Positions 43,058 to 52,991 of a DNA stretch of 64,000 nucleotides are shown here, in pieces. The stretch is from positions 310,001 through 374,000 of the forward strand of contig CAVXXT010000007.1 of NCBI GenBank assembly GCA_963765815.1. The letters are read 5' to 3'. The position numbers were made by a program, and so were the translations under genes. Position 1 is the stretch's first letter; every line of letters begins with the position of its first letter. The stretch is from DATLNF01 sp963765815. GTDB lineage: Bacteria > Actinomycetota > Actinomycetes > BP-191. The notes below the pieces were generated by a model. The model worked only from the letters and a program-made list of their open reading frames with translations. It was not told the origin of the DNA and ran no database searches.

Positions 43058-46023
43058 CGCAGCGCGCCCCGCCGGGCCGCGCCGGAGCGCTCGATCGCCG
43101 TGGGATCGCCGCCGAGGTAGGCCTCGATCACCGCCGGGTCGTCGCGCACCTCGCTCGGCGTCCCCTCCGCGATGACCTCGCCGTCGGCCATCGCGACGAT
43201 CCGGTCGGACAGACCCATGATCAGCGGGATGTCGTGCTCGATGACGACGAGCGTCAGCGTCGAGCTCAGCCTTGAGGTCGCCGAGCAGGGTGCCGAGCGC
43301 TTCGGTCTCGCGCTGCGCGATGCCGGATGACGGCTCGTCGAGCAGCAGCAGCACCGGGCTGCAGCGCGACCAGGCAGGCGATCTCGGTGATGCGCCGGGT
43401 GCCGGTGGACAGCTGCTGGATCTGCTTGTCGCGGTAGGCGTCGAGCCCCATGAACGCGATCAGCTCGCGGGCCAGCGCCTCCTTCCGCCGCTCGCCGCCG
43501 CGCAGGCCGAGCAGGTCGGCCGTCAGTCGGCGTCGGCATGGTGCGCTCGAGCGAGAGCTGCACGGACTCCAGGACCGTCAGCGTCGGGAACAGCGCCGCG
43601 TCCTGGAACGAGCGGATCAGCCCGAGCCGGGCCCGGGCCTCCGGGCCGAGCGCGGTGACGTCGCGACCGTCGAAGCGCACGACCCCCGAGTCCGGCCTGG
43701 TGAATCCGCCGAGCAGCTCGAAGGTCGTCGTCTTGCCGGCGCCGTTGGGGCCGATCAGGCCGAGCGTCTCGCCGGCGGCGACGTCGAAGGAGACGCCGTC
43801 GACGGCGACGACCCCGCCGAATCGCTTGCGCAGGTCGCGCGCCTCGAGCAGCACCGCACCGGGCGGGCGGAGCCGCGGAGGCGACGCGATCGGCGACACC
43901 CGCCGAGCGGTCGTGGTGGACACGCCGACCGAGCTGGGCACGGGCATGACGGCAGCGGCGTACGCCGTCTCCACGTCGATGCCCGCGCGTCGACCCAGCA
44001 TCGCGAAGATGCGGTCGCGCACCGGTGTGAGCAGCTGGGCGAGGCCGCCGGGCGCGTAGAGGATCAGCATCAGCGCACCGAGCTTCGTGGCCGCGAGCCC
44101 GGCGGTGCCGAGGTCGACGAACCGGGGGATGCCGATCACGAAGACGACGCCGAGGATCGGCCCGGCCAGGAGCGAGATGCCGCCGAGCACGGTCATGACG
44201 ACGACGTCGATGCTCGACGCGGTCGGGAACGACGAGCTCCCGATGCGCGAGAGCGCATGGCCGTAGAGCGCACCGCCCATCCCGGCGACGAAGCCCGCCA
44301 GCAGGAAGCCCTGGGTCTTCACGACCGCGGCGCGGACCGTGAAGGCCCGGGCGTTGTCCTCGTTGTCCCGGACGGCGACCAGCAGCCGCCCGAAGCCGCC
44401 GGCGCGCACGTTGCGGACAGCCAGCACGCACAGGACGAAGACGACCAGGGCGAAGCAGTAGTAGCTCTTGCCGGATGTCGAGGGCGTGCTCGCACGAGCG
44501 ATCGAGGCACGGGCGGCCGGGATCGACGCCGTCACCGAGCACCCAGTCCTGCTGCAGCAGCCAGGCCGGCGTGACGAGGGCGAAGCCCAGCGTCGTCACC
44601 GTCAGCAGCAGCCCGCGGATGCGCAGCGCCGGCAGCCCGATGACGAGCGACGCGACCGCTGCGGCGAGGCCGGCGTACAGGAAGGACAACGCGAAGCTGC
44701 CCGTGCGCGAGGACACCTCGAACGACGCCCACGCGCCGATGCCGGCGATCGCGAACTGACCCAGGCGTCAGCTGCCCGCCGAGGCCGGTGACGATGTCCG
44801 ACGGACAGGCCCACGATCGCGAACGACATGATGCTGACGAAGGTGATCGACGAGCTGTTGCGTGATGAACGGCCGGCAGCACCGCCATCACGGCGAGACC
44901 GGTGTAGCCGAGGATCCGGCCGAGGTTGCGGACGGCCCACACCTCGCGCAGCGCCTCCGGGACCGGACGGGCCGCCGTGACCGCGGCCCACGAGCCCTTC
45001 TCCTCGTCGCGCCCGCCGCGCTGCTTCTGGAACAGCAGCGCCACCAGGATGATCGCGAAGAGCACCACCTCGACCAGCCCGGACTGGCGGGTGTTCCACA
45101 GCAGCAGCTGCTCGGTGACGCCCAGCCGGACGCCGCCCGCGAGAGCGAGCCCGAAGTTGTTCATCCGGGCCAGCACCGCGCCGGCGAGAGCGCGCAGCAG
45201 CAGCCCCGGGCCGAAGGTCTCGCCCGTCGTGAAGCCTCTGCGTCGGCGCGGTGAGGATCGCGGTGAACGCCGACAGCCCGCCGGCGATCGCCCAGGCCAG
45301 CGCGCACATCCGCGCTGCCGGGATGCCCGGCCATCCGGGCCGCCTCGGGGTTGGCCGCGGCGCTGCGGATGCCCAAGCCCGTACCGGGTGCGCTTCAGGA
45401 ACCAGACGAGGCCGAGGACCACGACCGGTCCGAAGAAGAGCATGCCCGGCGTAGGCCTGCGTGACGAGGAAGAGCGCCGATCTTGAAGTCCGGCATGCCC
45501 GGAGGCTGACGGGTACGTCGAGCCGGCACCGGCCTGGGTGTTGACGACCAGGACCGAGAACACGCACGAGGAACTGGCCGACGCCGAGCGTGCGCGACGA
45601 CAGCACATCAGGCGAGGCGCATTGCGCAGCCGGCGGATCACCGCGACCTCGGCCAGCGCGCCGGCGCCGCCGCCGACCAGCAGCGCCAGCGGCAGCGCCA
45701 CGTAGTAGGGGAGGCCGTACTTCGACCGCGAGCAGGCCGAAGAGGGCCGCGCCGAACGCGCCCGATCTCGCCGTGCGCGAAGTTGATGATGCGGTTGCTG
45801 CGGTAGACCAGCACGAGGCCGACCGAGCAGCAGGCCGTAGGTGAGGCCGATGATCGATGCCGAGGGCGACGGACTGGCAGCGGCGTCTCGACGTCGATCG
45901 CGCGGACCGAAGAACCAGCGCACGCCGACCACCAGCACCACGTCCGGCGCCCGCCTTCGCGAGGTTCGCCCGGCTCATCGGCACGCCGCCGCGAACGGCC
46001 TTCAGGTCGCCGGCGACGCTCAC
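43054..46023 (-). pseudogene. Fused LivH-LivM-LivG ABC transporter polypeptide, frame-broken
   Basis: Stitching frames together gives one continuous protein of about 980 residues. It has a LivH-type permease (GLVLVYRSNRIINFAHGEIG), a LivM-type permease (ITFVSIMSFAIVGLSVG, QGFLLAGFVAGMGGALYGH) and a LivG-type ATPase (GLIGPNGAGKTTTFELLGG, VVIEHDIPLIMGLSDRIVAM). The start is GTG 46023, overlapping the upstream TGA as GTGA. The reading is interrupted by many one-base shifts, nearly all extra bases, for example near 43258, 43365, 43537, 44490, 44763, 44865, 45330, 45450 and 45765. There are no nonsense changes. I think the gene is intact in the organism and the sequence is faulty here. Role: uptake of branched-chain amino acids or similar. 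Confidence 0.75.
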
Positions 46024-48254
46024 TGTCCCCGGCCCTTCGACGCGCCCTCGAGGAACACGGCTCGCAGCAGGTCGTCGCGGGCGAGCAGATCGGCGCTCTG
46101 CCCGTCGAAGCGCATCTCGCCCTTCTCCATGAAGTAGGCGTGCTCGCACGAGGTTGAGCGCGATGTTGACCGACTGCTCGACCAGCACGACCGCCGTGCC
46201 GGTCTGCGTTGATCTTCCGCACCATCTCGAGCAGCTGGCCGACGATCACCGGTGCGAGGCCGAGCGAGAGCTCGTCGATGACGAGCAGCTTCGGCTGCAT
46301 GATCAGCGCCTTGGACAGGCCGAGCATCTGCTGCTCGCCGCCGGACAGGGTGGCGGCGAGTGCTGTTGCGGCGCTCGGCGAGCCGCGGGAACGCCTCGAA
46401 GCGACTCGCTCGATGAGCGGCGTCGAGCGTGGCCTTGTCGCGGCCGAGCGTGTAGCCGAAGGCTGCGCAGGTTCTCGACCACGGCCATCGGGCCGAACAC
46501 CGCGCGACCGCCGGGGACCTGGGTGATGCCGAGCCGGGCCCGTCGCTCGGCGTCGAGGTAGGTGATGTCCTGGCCGCGGTATCGCACGGTGCCGGCCGAC
46601 GGAAGGCCGACCCCGCTGATGACCTTGAGCAGCGTCGACTTGCCGGCGCCGTTGGTCCCGAGCAGCGCCACCATCTCGCCGTCGTCGACGGTGAAGTCGA
46701 CGTCGAAGAGCACCTGCAGCTGGCCGTAGGAGAAGTCGATGCCCTTGCAGGACAGCATCGGCAGGTGCCCGCCGGCGCGCTTGATCCGCGTGATCTCCTC
46801 GTCCTCGAGGACCTCGTCGATCATCCGGTCCAGGTCGGCCTCGACGGTCTTGCCCGCGCTGTGGAGCAGCATCGCGCCGATGACACCGGGGATGAGCAGA
46901 GCACACGAGCGCGCCGGCGATGCCGTACTCGTCCTGGACCGTGCCGAGCAGCAGCGCGCCGGCGATCCCGCCGACGCCCGCCGCAGGAGATGGTCAGCAG
47001 CGCCTGAGCGTGCGGCCGCATCTGGGCCGGGACGATCGACAGCAGGGTGATGACGAACGCGGGGAGCAACGAGACGAGCAGGCCGTTCGCGACGCCGAAG
47101 AGCAGGATGGTCAGCGGCCGCGAGGGGGATGCGATCGCCGCGACGATGAGCGCGACCCCCAACCCCAGCTGCCAGCCGGACATCTCGATCACCCGTCGCG
47201 GGCTGCGCCGGAACATCTCCTCGCCGCGCTTGCCGTAGAGGGCGAGCGCGCCGATGCCGGCCGCCGACAGGTAGGCGAAGAAGAGGGCGCGATCTGTCGC
47301 CGACAGCCCGAGGTCCTCGTCGAGGTAGTACGACAGGAAGGTCCGGAACGGGATGAGCAGAACCCCGAAGACGCCATAGGCGACGAGCAGCCGCTTGACC
47401 GTGGGGATGAGCAGCAGCCGCCGGAAGATCTCGAAGAAGCCGAGCTGCACGTCCTGGTCGGTGAGGCGATCGGTGTCCCCGTGCAGCTCGTGGACCGACT
47501 GACGGAGCTGCTGGGTGTCCCATCTGCCGAAACCCGGGTCGCGCAGCCGGGACGCGACCGGGACGACGGCGACGCAGAGCAGACCCATCACGATGAAGAC
47601 GCCGCGCCAGGTGAGGCCGAACGGGCCGACGAGCAGCGCCACGGCGAGCGGCGCGGCGACCGTCCCACCGACGGCGAGCGCGTTGTAGGAGCTGAGCACG
47701 CGCACCCTGGCGGGCGGTGGATAGCTGTCCATCAGCAGCGGCTGGTGCAGCGCCCCGACGCTGCCGGAGGTGAATCCGTCCGCGAGCAGGACGAGCAGGA
47801 TGCCGGTGGTTGCCACGGCGAACCCGGTGGCGAGCGTCGCCAGTGCCCACGCCGCAGCCGTCACGACGGACAGCAGCGCCCGTCGCGGCCGGTTCTGGAC
47901 CATGGCCGCGAGCAGCAGCGGCGCGATGCCGGCGGCGAGGAACTCGAGCGACAGCAGACCGGCGATCGTGCCGGGGCCGACGCCGATGGCGCGGCTGATC
48001 TCGGGCGTCAGGACCTGGAAGGCGTAGCCCTGGAACGTGTCGACGACAGCGAGCAGCCCGAGCACGATCAGCGGGTAGAGCGTGACCCCGTTCTCCCGCA
48101 GGAGCGGCCGCAGTCGCGGCGTGTCGTCGTCACCCGTGATACCGAGCGTCCGGCGCGCCTGATCGCGCAGTGCGGCCCGGGTCGAGGTGACCTCGTCGAC
48201 GAGGTCGAGGCCCGGCCGAGGTGCCGAGCGACGGGTGCCGGCGCGAGGAGGCAT
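46020..48254 (-). pseudogene. MFS carrier fused to LivF-type ATPase, frame-broken in its 3' half
   Basis: From ATG 48254 (TGATG overlap with the lipoprotein gene) a 12-helix MFS-like domain reads cleanly to about 46990. It includes FTSGSVGALHQPLLMDSYPPPARVRVLSSYNALAVGG. After two single-base shifts the frame continues into an ABC ATPase: GQLQVLFDVDFTVDDGEMVALLGTNGAGKSTLLKVISG, then shifted parts with LSGGEQQML and LVIDELSLGLAPVIV. Total about 740 residues. The ATPase half is the LivF partner of the next gene. MFS-ATPase fusion is unusual in general but recurs beside such loci in actinobacteria. The shifts near 46148, 46207, 46350, 46460, 46895 and 46985 are probably sequence errors. Confidence 0.72.
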
Positions 48255-48775
48255 CAGCGAACCTGGCGGTCGAGCTCGAAGCGAACGTGCCAGGAGCTCT
48301 CGCCGATCCGGCGGCCGTCGGGATCGAGCAGGACGACGGTCACGTTGTGGAACTCCCGCCGGCCGTCGCGGGCGGTCTTCGTGAGCGTCTCGAGGACGAG
48401 CTCGGTCTCGGTGGTGGTGTACACCCCGCGCAGGGCGAGGTAGTCCTCGTCCGGGCATCCGTCATCCGACCGGCACGAGCGGTCGTCCTTGGCGACGTGC
48501 CGCAGCGTCTTCCCGGGCGGCACCGCCGCGCGGTCGACGAAGATCGCGAAGTAGCCTTCGGCCTCCCCGGATCCGCGACCGGGTCCGGTCACCTCGAAGT
48601 CGTCGACCGCCCAGTCGATCGTGACCGGGAGCCGCAGTTTCGCGCGGTCGCGTGGACTGGTGATCCGCACCCGATCGTCGGCGGTGAACGCGAGCCCGGC
48701 CCGGCCGAAGCCGCACCCGGACACCGCCGCGAGGACCACCGCGACCATGCCGAGAGCCAGTCGGCTCGATCGCAC
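48254..48775 (-). CDS. Lipoprotein of unknown function
   Basis: A 173-residue protein from GTG 48775, preceded by GGAGG at 7 nt. The signal peptide ends in the lipobox VSGC (LGMVAVVLAAVSGCGFG). The mature part is beta-rich (TADDRVRITSPRDRAKLRLPVTIDWAVDDFEV), Ig-like, and includes a CRSDDGC pair. It heads the transporter operon and overlaps the next gene, so it may be an envelope accessory of that system. Confidence 0.7.
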   Translation of the reverse strand: MRSSRLALGMVAVVLAAVSGCGFGRAGLAFTADDRVRITSPRDRAKLRLPVTIDWAVDDFEVTGPGRGSGEAEGYFAIFVDRAAVPPGKTLRHVAKDDRSCRSDDGCPDEDYLALRGVYTTTETELVLETLTKTARDGRREFHNVTVVLLDPDGRRIGESSWHVRFELDRQVR

Positions 48776-48960
48776 TGACGTTCCTCCGCGGCGGTCGGGG
48801 CGCACCATGTGGCGACATCGTGGCGGCTCGGCAACGTAGCGTGCTTCGTGACACGCGACGAGAAGGCATCGAGCACTTCGTCCGGCGAGACAGCCCACCC
48901 CCAGGATCGGCGGTGCGGCTCGACGAGGACGGCGACGTACGCACCCGGCAGACTCCGGGC

Positions 48961-50103
48961 ATGGCCGAAGTCCTGCCCGAGCTCATGCGGCGCGAGAACG
49001 CGATGCTCGACCACCTCGCGCACCTCGTCGGCGTCGAGTCCCCGTCGACCGACCTGCATGCGACCACGCGGGCCGCTGACGCCGTCGACGCCTTGTTCCG
49101 CGAGCTGCTCGGCCACCCGGCCGAGCGACTCGGTGACGGCGGTCGGGTCCACCTTCGGTGGGAGGGCGGGGGCCCGACCCGGGTGCTGCTCGTCGGGCAC
49201 GTCGACACGGTGTGGCCGCTCGGCACCTCGGCGCGCTGGCCGTTCCACGTCGCCGACGGCACGGCGACCGGCCCAGGCGTCTTCGACATGAAGGCCGGTT
49301 TGGTGCAGGGGCTGCACGCGCTCTCGCTGCTCGACGACCTCTCCGGCGTCGCGTTCGTCGTGACGACCGACGAGGAGACGGGCAGCGGGACGAGCCGTGC
49401 GCTGATCGAGGAGTCGGCGCGCGGCGCACGCGCCGCCCTGGTGCTGGAGCCGAGTGCGGCCGGCGCGCTGAAGAGCGCCCGCAAGGGCGTCTCGATGTAC
49501 GACGTCATCGCCCACGGCCGGGCCGCTCACGCAGGTCTCGAGCCGGAGAAGGGCGTGAACGCGGCGATCGAGCTGGCGCATCAGCTGCTCGACCTCGAGT
49601 CGCTGGCCGACCCGGCGCTCGGCACCACCGTGACTCCCACGGTGCTGTCCGGCGGCACCACGACGAACACGGTGCCCGCGGCCGCCCGGGCCGCCGTCGA
49701 CGTGCGGGTGGCCACGCCCGACGAGCAGTCCCGCGTCGACGCAGCGATCCGCGAGCGCCGCGCACGGCTGCCCGGCGCTCGGGTGGAGGTCCTCGGGGGT
49801 CCCAACCGCCCGCCTCTGCCGGCGGCGGCCAGCGCGGACCTGCTCGTCCGCGCCCGAGCCGTCGCCGAGGCCCTCGGGCTGCGGCCGCTCGCCGACGTCG
49901 CCGTCGGCGGCGGCTCGGACGGCAACTTCACCGCCGGCGTCGGCGTGCCGACGCTCGACGGGCTGGGCGCGGTCGGCGACGGCGCCCACGCCGAGGGCGA
50001 GCACGTGGTGGTCGCCGCGATGGCCGAGCGCGCAGCACTGGTCGCGGGCCTCGTGCAGGATCTGCTCACGACCGCCCCGCCCCATGCCGAGAGGACCTCC
50101 TGA
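48961..50103 (+). CDS. M20-family metallopeptidase/deacylase
   Basis: A 380-residue zinc hydrolase of the ArgE/DapE/CPG2 group. Metal ligands are visible in LLVGHVDTVWPLGT, GPGVFDMKAG and TTDEETGSGTSR (catalytic Glu-Glu), with a dimerisation domain between. Substrates are N-acyl amino acids or peptides. It starts a same-strand row with an EAL-like, a GNAT and an NSAR-family gene, so an N-succinyl- or N-acyl-L-amino acid deacylase is the leading idea. Confidence 0.82.
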   Translation: MAEVLPELMRRENAMLDHLAHLVGVESPSTDLHATTRAADAVDALFRELLGHPAERLGDGGRVHLRWEGGGPTRVLLVGHVDTVWPLGTSARWPFHVADGTATGPGVFDMKAGLVQGLHALSLLDDLSGVAFVVTTDEETGSGTSRALIEESARGARAALVLEPSAAGALKSARKGVSMYDVIAHGRAAHAGLEPEKGVNAAIELAHQLLDLESLADPALGTTVTPTVLSGGTTTNTVPAAARAAVDVRVATPDEQSRVDAAIRERRARLPGARVEVLGGPNRPPLPAAASADLLVRARAVAEALGLRPLADVAVGGGSDGNFTAGVGVPTLDGLGAVGDGAHAEGEHVVVAAMAERAALVAGLVQDLLTTAPPHAERTS

Positions 50104-50104
50104 G

Positions 50105-50875
50105 ATGTCGCTTCACGACAGCCCCGGCGCGCTGACGGATGTCGTCGAGCGGCTGGCCCGCAACCGCTCGATCGTCCAGGACCTGATCGACTCACCCGAC
50201 CACCTCACCGTCGGCTTCGAGCCGATGATCGACATCGCTACCGGCGCAGTCGTCGCGTACCGCTCGCGCACGCGTGGCTCGACGGAGGCCGGCACCGCCA
50301 ACCACGCCGAGCTGATCGCGGCGTCCGAGGGGACCGGCCTGCTCGAGCGGCTCGACTGGTCATATCGCGTCCACGTACTCGCCCTCGCCCGCGGCCTGAC
50401 GCTCCCCCTGCACCTCACTCCTGAGCCGGTCACCTACGGCTCGCCCTGCCCGCCCCGGCTGGCGGCCGCGTTCGGCGAGGCCCGGCGCTCGCTGACCCTG
50501 GCCGCCGAGCTGCCGCTGGCGGCGTACGACGATCCGTCGTCGCTGCTCCGCGGCGTCGCCGAGCACCGGCAGTGGGGATGGCGCGTGGTCAGCGACGACG
50601 TGGGTGACAGCCCGGCCGCGCTGGGCCTGCTCGACGAGATCCGGCCGGACTGGATCCGGCTCGACCTCGACCTGCCGGGCCGCCAGCCGGCCTCGCTGGC
50701 ACCCGGCGTGCAGCAGATGCTCGACTGGGCGCGCGCCAGCGGGGCGACGGTGCTCGGCCACGGCGTCGACTCTCCCTCCCGGCGCTCCGCCGCCGAGGAG
50801 CTCGGCGCGACGGTCATCCGCGGCGGCGTGGTCGGGACGCCTGGCTCACTTCCGGCCTCGGTGCTCGGCCGCTGA
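50105..50875 (+). CDS. Degenerate EAL-domain protein
   Basis: A 256-residue protein. The fold order of an EAL domain is recognisable: FEPMIDIATGAVVAYRSRTRG where the EAL motif should be (YRS instead of E-A-L), then VVSDDVGDSPAALGLLDEIRPDWIRLDLDL in place of the DDFGTG region, and a final GATVIRGGVVGTP. Most metal-binding acids are lost, so c-di-GMP hydrolysis is unlikely. It may be a binding or scaffolding protein. It starts 1 nt after the M20 stop codon (ATG 50105, TGA ending 50103). Confidence 0.6.
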   Translation: MSLHDSPGALTDVVERLARNRSIVQDLIDSPDHLTVGFEPMIDIATGAVVAYRSRTRGSTEAGTANHAELIAASEGTGLLERLDWSYRVHVLALARGLTLPLHLTPEPVTYGSPCPPRLAAAFGEARRSLTLAAELPLAAYDDPSSLLRGVAEHRQWGWRVVSDDVGDSPAALGLLDEIRPDWIRLDLDLPGRQPASLAPGVQQMLDWARASGATVLGHGVDSPSRRSAAEELGATVIRGGVVGTPGSLPASVLGR

Positions 50876-51087
50876 CGCACGCGACGATGGTGCCGCCACA
50901 CGAACCTCCGGCCCGAGGTTCTCGTGAAACGACGAGTCGCGGCACCGACGAATCCGGCAGGCTGACCTGGTGACCGAAGGAGTGCTGCAGACCGCCGCGG
51001 GCCCGGCGGAAGACGCCGCCGCGGCGGCGGCGTTCGTCGCCCGAACAGGCGGGCGTCTCGATTCGTCAGCTGCACGACCTCGAGCCG

Positions 51088-51873
51088 ATGCAGGACGTGA
51101 CGGACCTGTTCGTCGACGTCTGGCACACGCGACAGGACGACCCGCCCGTCAACCGCGACCTGCTGCGCGCGCTGTCTCACGCCGGCGCATACGTCGCGGC
51201 GGCGTACGCGGACGGCCCAGACTCCGACGGCACGGTGGTCGGCGGCTCGGTCGGGCTGTTCGCCGCCGACGGCTCGTTGCACAGCCACATCTCCGGAGTG
51301 CGGTCGGGCCTGCAGGGTCGAAGCGTCGGCCGCGCGCTCAAGCTCGATCAGCGCGCCTGGTGCCTCGATCGCGGCATCGGCTCGGTCACCTGGACCTTCG
51401 ACCCGCTGGTCCGCCGCAATGCGTGGTTCAACCTGAGCAAGCTCGGCGCGATCTGCGACGAGTACCTGCCGGACTTCTACGGCTCGATGCGCGACGGCGT
51501 GAACGCCGGCGACTCGAGCGACCGGCTCTACGCTCGGTGGGACCTGATGTCCCGTCGCGCGGTCGACGCGGCGGCCGGCGCGTTCACCGAGCCGGACGCC
51601 GATGCGCTCCGCGCCTCGGGAGCCCATGTCCTGCTGGACGCCGTCGACGGCCGACCGGTCGCCCTCGAGGCGTACGCGCCAGGTCCCGAGATGCTGCTGG
51701 TCGGCACTCCGGCGGACGTCGTCGACCTGCGTGGTCGAGATCTGCCGCTCGCGGCGCAGTGGCGGCAAGCAGTGCGCGATGCTCTCGGGGCGGCGGTCGT
51801 CGACGGCTACCGCGCGACCGGCATGACCCGCTCCGGCTACTACGTGCTCACCCCGAAGGACGCGACGCGATGA
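51088..51873 (+). CDS. GNAT-family N-acyltransferase
   Basis: A 261-residue frame from ATG 51088. The acyl-CoA site is SHISGVRSGLQGRSVGRALKLDQR, followed by VTWTFDPLVRRNAWFNLSKLGA, a pattern seen in large GNATs adjacent to MenC/NSAR genes. The true N-terminus is probably upstream. GTG 50970 opens a good frame that meets this one only after a one-base shift near 51040, where the +2 frame reads EQAGVSIRQLHDLEP. Its TGA overlaps the ATG of the racemase gene, so a paired function is likely, possibly succinyl-CoA:amino acid N-succinyltransferase. Confidence 0.72.
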   Translation: MQDVTDLFVDVWHTRQDDPPVNRDLLRALSHAGAYVAAAYADGPDSDGTVVGGSVGLFAADGSLHSHISGVRSGLQGRSVGRALKLDQRAWCLDRGIGSVTWTFDPLVRRNAWFNLSKLGAICDEYLPDFYGSMRDGVNAGDSSDRLYARWDLMSRRAVDAAAGAFTEPDADALRASGAHVLLDAVDGRPVALEAYAPGPEMLLVGTPADVVDLRGRDLPLAAQWRQAVRDALGAAVVDGYRATGMTRSGYYVLTPKDATR

Positions 51874-52979
51874 AGCTCAACCTGGTCGAGCTCCGGCGCG
51901 TGCAGATGCCGCTGGTCTCGCCGTTCCGCACGTCGTTCGGATCGCAGACGACGAAGGACGTGCTGCTGCTGCGGGTGGAGACGCCGGATGCCGAGGGCTG
52001 GGGCGAGTGCGTCGCGATGGTCGACCCGCTTTACTCCAGCGAGTACGTCGACTCCGCACAGCACGTCATCGAGACCTTCCTCATCCCGCGCATCGCGGCG
52101 CTCGGCGAGCGGCTCACCGCGGCGAAGGTCACCACCGCGCTGGAGCCGATCAAGAACCACCCGATGGCCAAGGCCGCGCTGGAGCTCGCGGTGCTCGACG
52201 CAGAGCTGCGCACCTACGGCCAGCCGCTCTCGGAGCGGCTCGGCTCCGTCGTCGACTCGGTCCCCTCGGGCGTGAGCGTCGGGATCATGGACTCGATCCC
52301 CCAGCTGCTCGACGCGGTGACGAGATACGTCGAGGCGGGCTACGTCCGGATCAAGCTCAAGATCGAGCCCGGCTGGGACGTCGAGGCGGTCCGCGCGGTG
52401 CGCGACCAGTTCCCCGACACGCCGCTGCAGGTGGACGCGAACACGGCGTACACCCTCGCCGACGCCCGGCACCTGCAGAAGCTCGACGAGTTCGACCTGC
52501 TGCTCATCGAGCAGCCACTGCCGGAGGACGACGTACGCGGGCACGCGGAGCTGGCGAAGGTCATCCGGACGCCGGTCTGCCTGGACGAGTCGATCACCTC
52601 CGCGCGTTCGGCCGCCGACGCGATCGCGCTGGGCGCCTGCTCCGTCATCAACATCAAGGCCGGCCGTGTCGGCGGCTACCTCGAGGCCGTCAAGGTCCAC
52701 GATGTTGCGGCCGCCAACGGCATCCCCGTGTGGTGCGGCGGGATGGTCGAGACCGGCATCGGTCGCGCGGCGAACATCGCCCTGGCCGCGCTGCCCGGGT
52801 TCGTGCTGCCGGGCGACACGTCGGCGTCCGACCGGTTCTTCAGCCAGGACCTGATCACCGCGCCGTTCGTCCTCGACGACGGTCACGTCAAGGTGCCGAC
52901 CGGTCCCGGACTCGGCGTGACGGTGGACCAGTCGGTGCTCGACAGCCTCACGGTCACGACGAAGACCATCACGCTGTGA
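51870..52979 (+). CDS. MenC/NSAR-family enolase, probable N-succinylamino acid racemase
   Basis: A 369-residue enolase-superfamily protein. Catalytic lysines are Lys162/Lys164 (IKLKIEPG) and Lys263 (NIKAGRVGG). Metal ligands are Asp189 (VDANTAY), Glu214 (IEQPLPEDD) and Asp239 (CLDESI). The family catalyses o-succinylbenzoate synthesis and/or N-succinylamino acid racemisation. Since mqnB and mqnD here indicate futalosine-route menaquinone, the o-succinylbenzoate role is not needed. The coupled GNAT and nearby M20 genes fit the racemase role. ATG 51870 overlaps the GNAT stop. Confidence 0.82.
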   Translation: MKLNLVELRRVQMPLVSPFRTSFGSQTTKDVLLLRVETPDAEGWGECVAMVDPLYSSEYVDSAQHVIETFLIPRIAALGERLTAAKVTTALEPIKNHPMAKAALELAVLDAELRTYGQPLSERLGSVVDSVPSGVSVGIMDSIPQLLDAVTRYVEAGYVRIKLKIEPGWDVEAVRAVRDQFPDTPLQVDANTAYTLADARHLQKLDEFDLLLIEQPLPEDDVRGHAELAKVIRTPVCLDESITSARSAADAIALGACSVINIKAGRVGGYLEAVKVHDVAAANGIPVWCGGMVETGIGRAANIALAALPGFVLPGDTSASDRFFSQDLITAPFVLDDGHVKVPTGPGLGVTVDQSVLDSLTVTTKTITL

Positions 52980-52991
52980 GAGCGTGCACTC

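Noticed and set aside
43200..47000. Programmed frameshifting or genuine pseudogene decay in the transporter genes
   Set aside because: Too many shifts, nearly all one-base insertions, without slippery-site pattern or nonsense mutations; sequence error is simpler.
51870..52979. o-Succinylbenzoate synthase (menC) of classical menaquinone synthesis
   Set aside because: mqnB and mqnD indicate the futalosine route; the racemase reading fits the GNAT/M20 neighbours better, though bifunctionality is possible.
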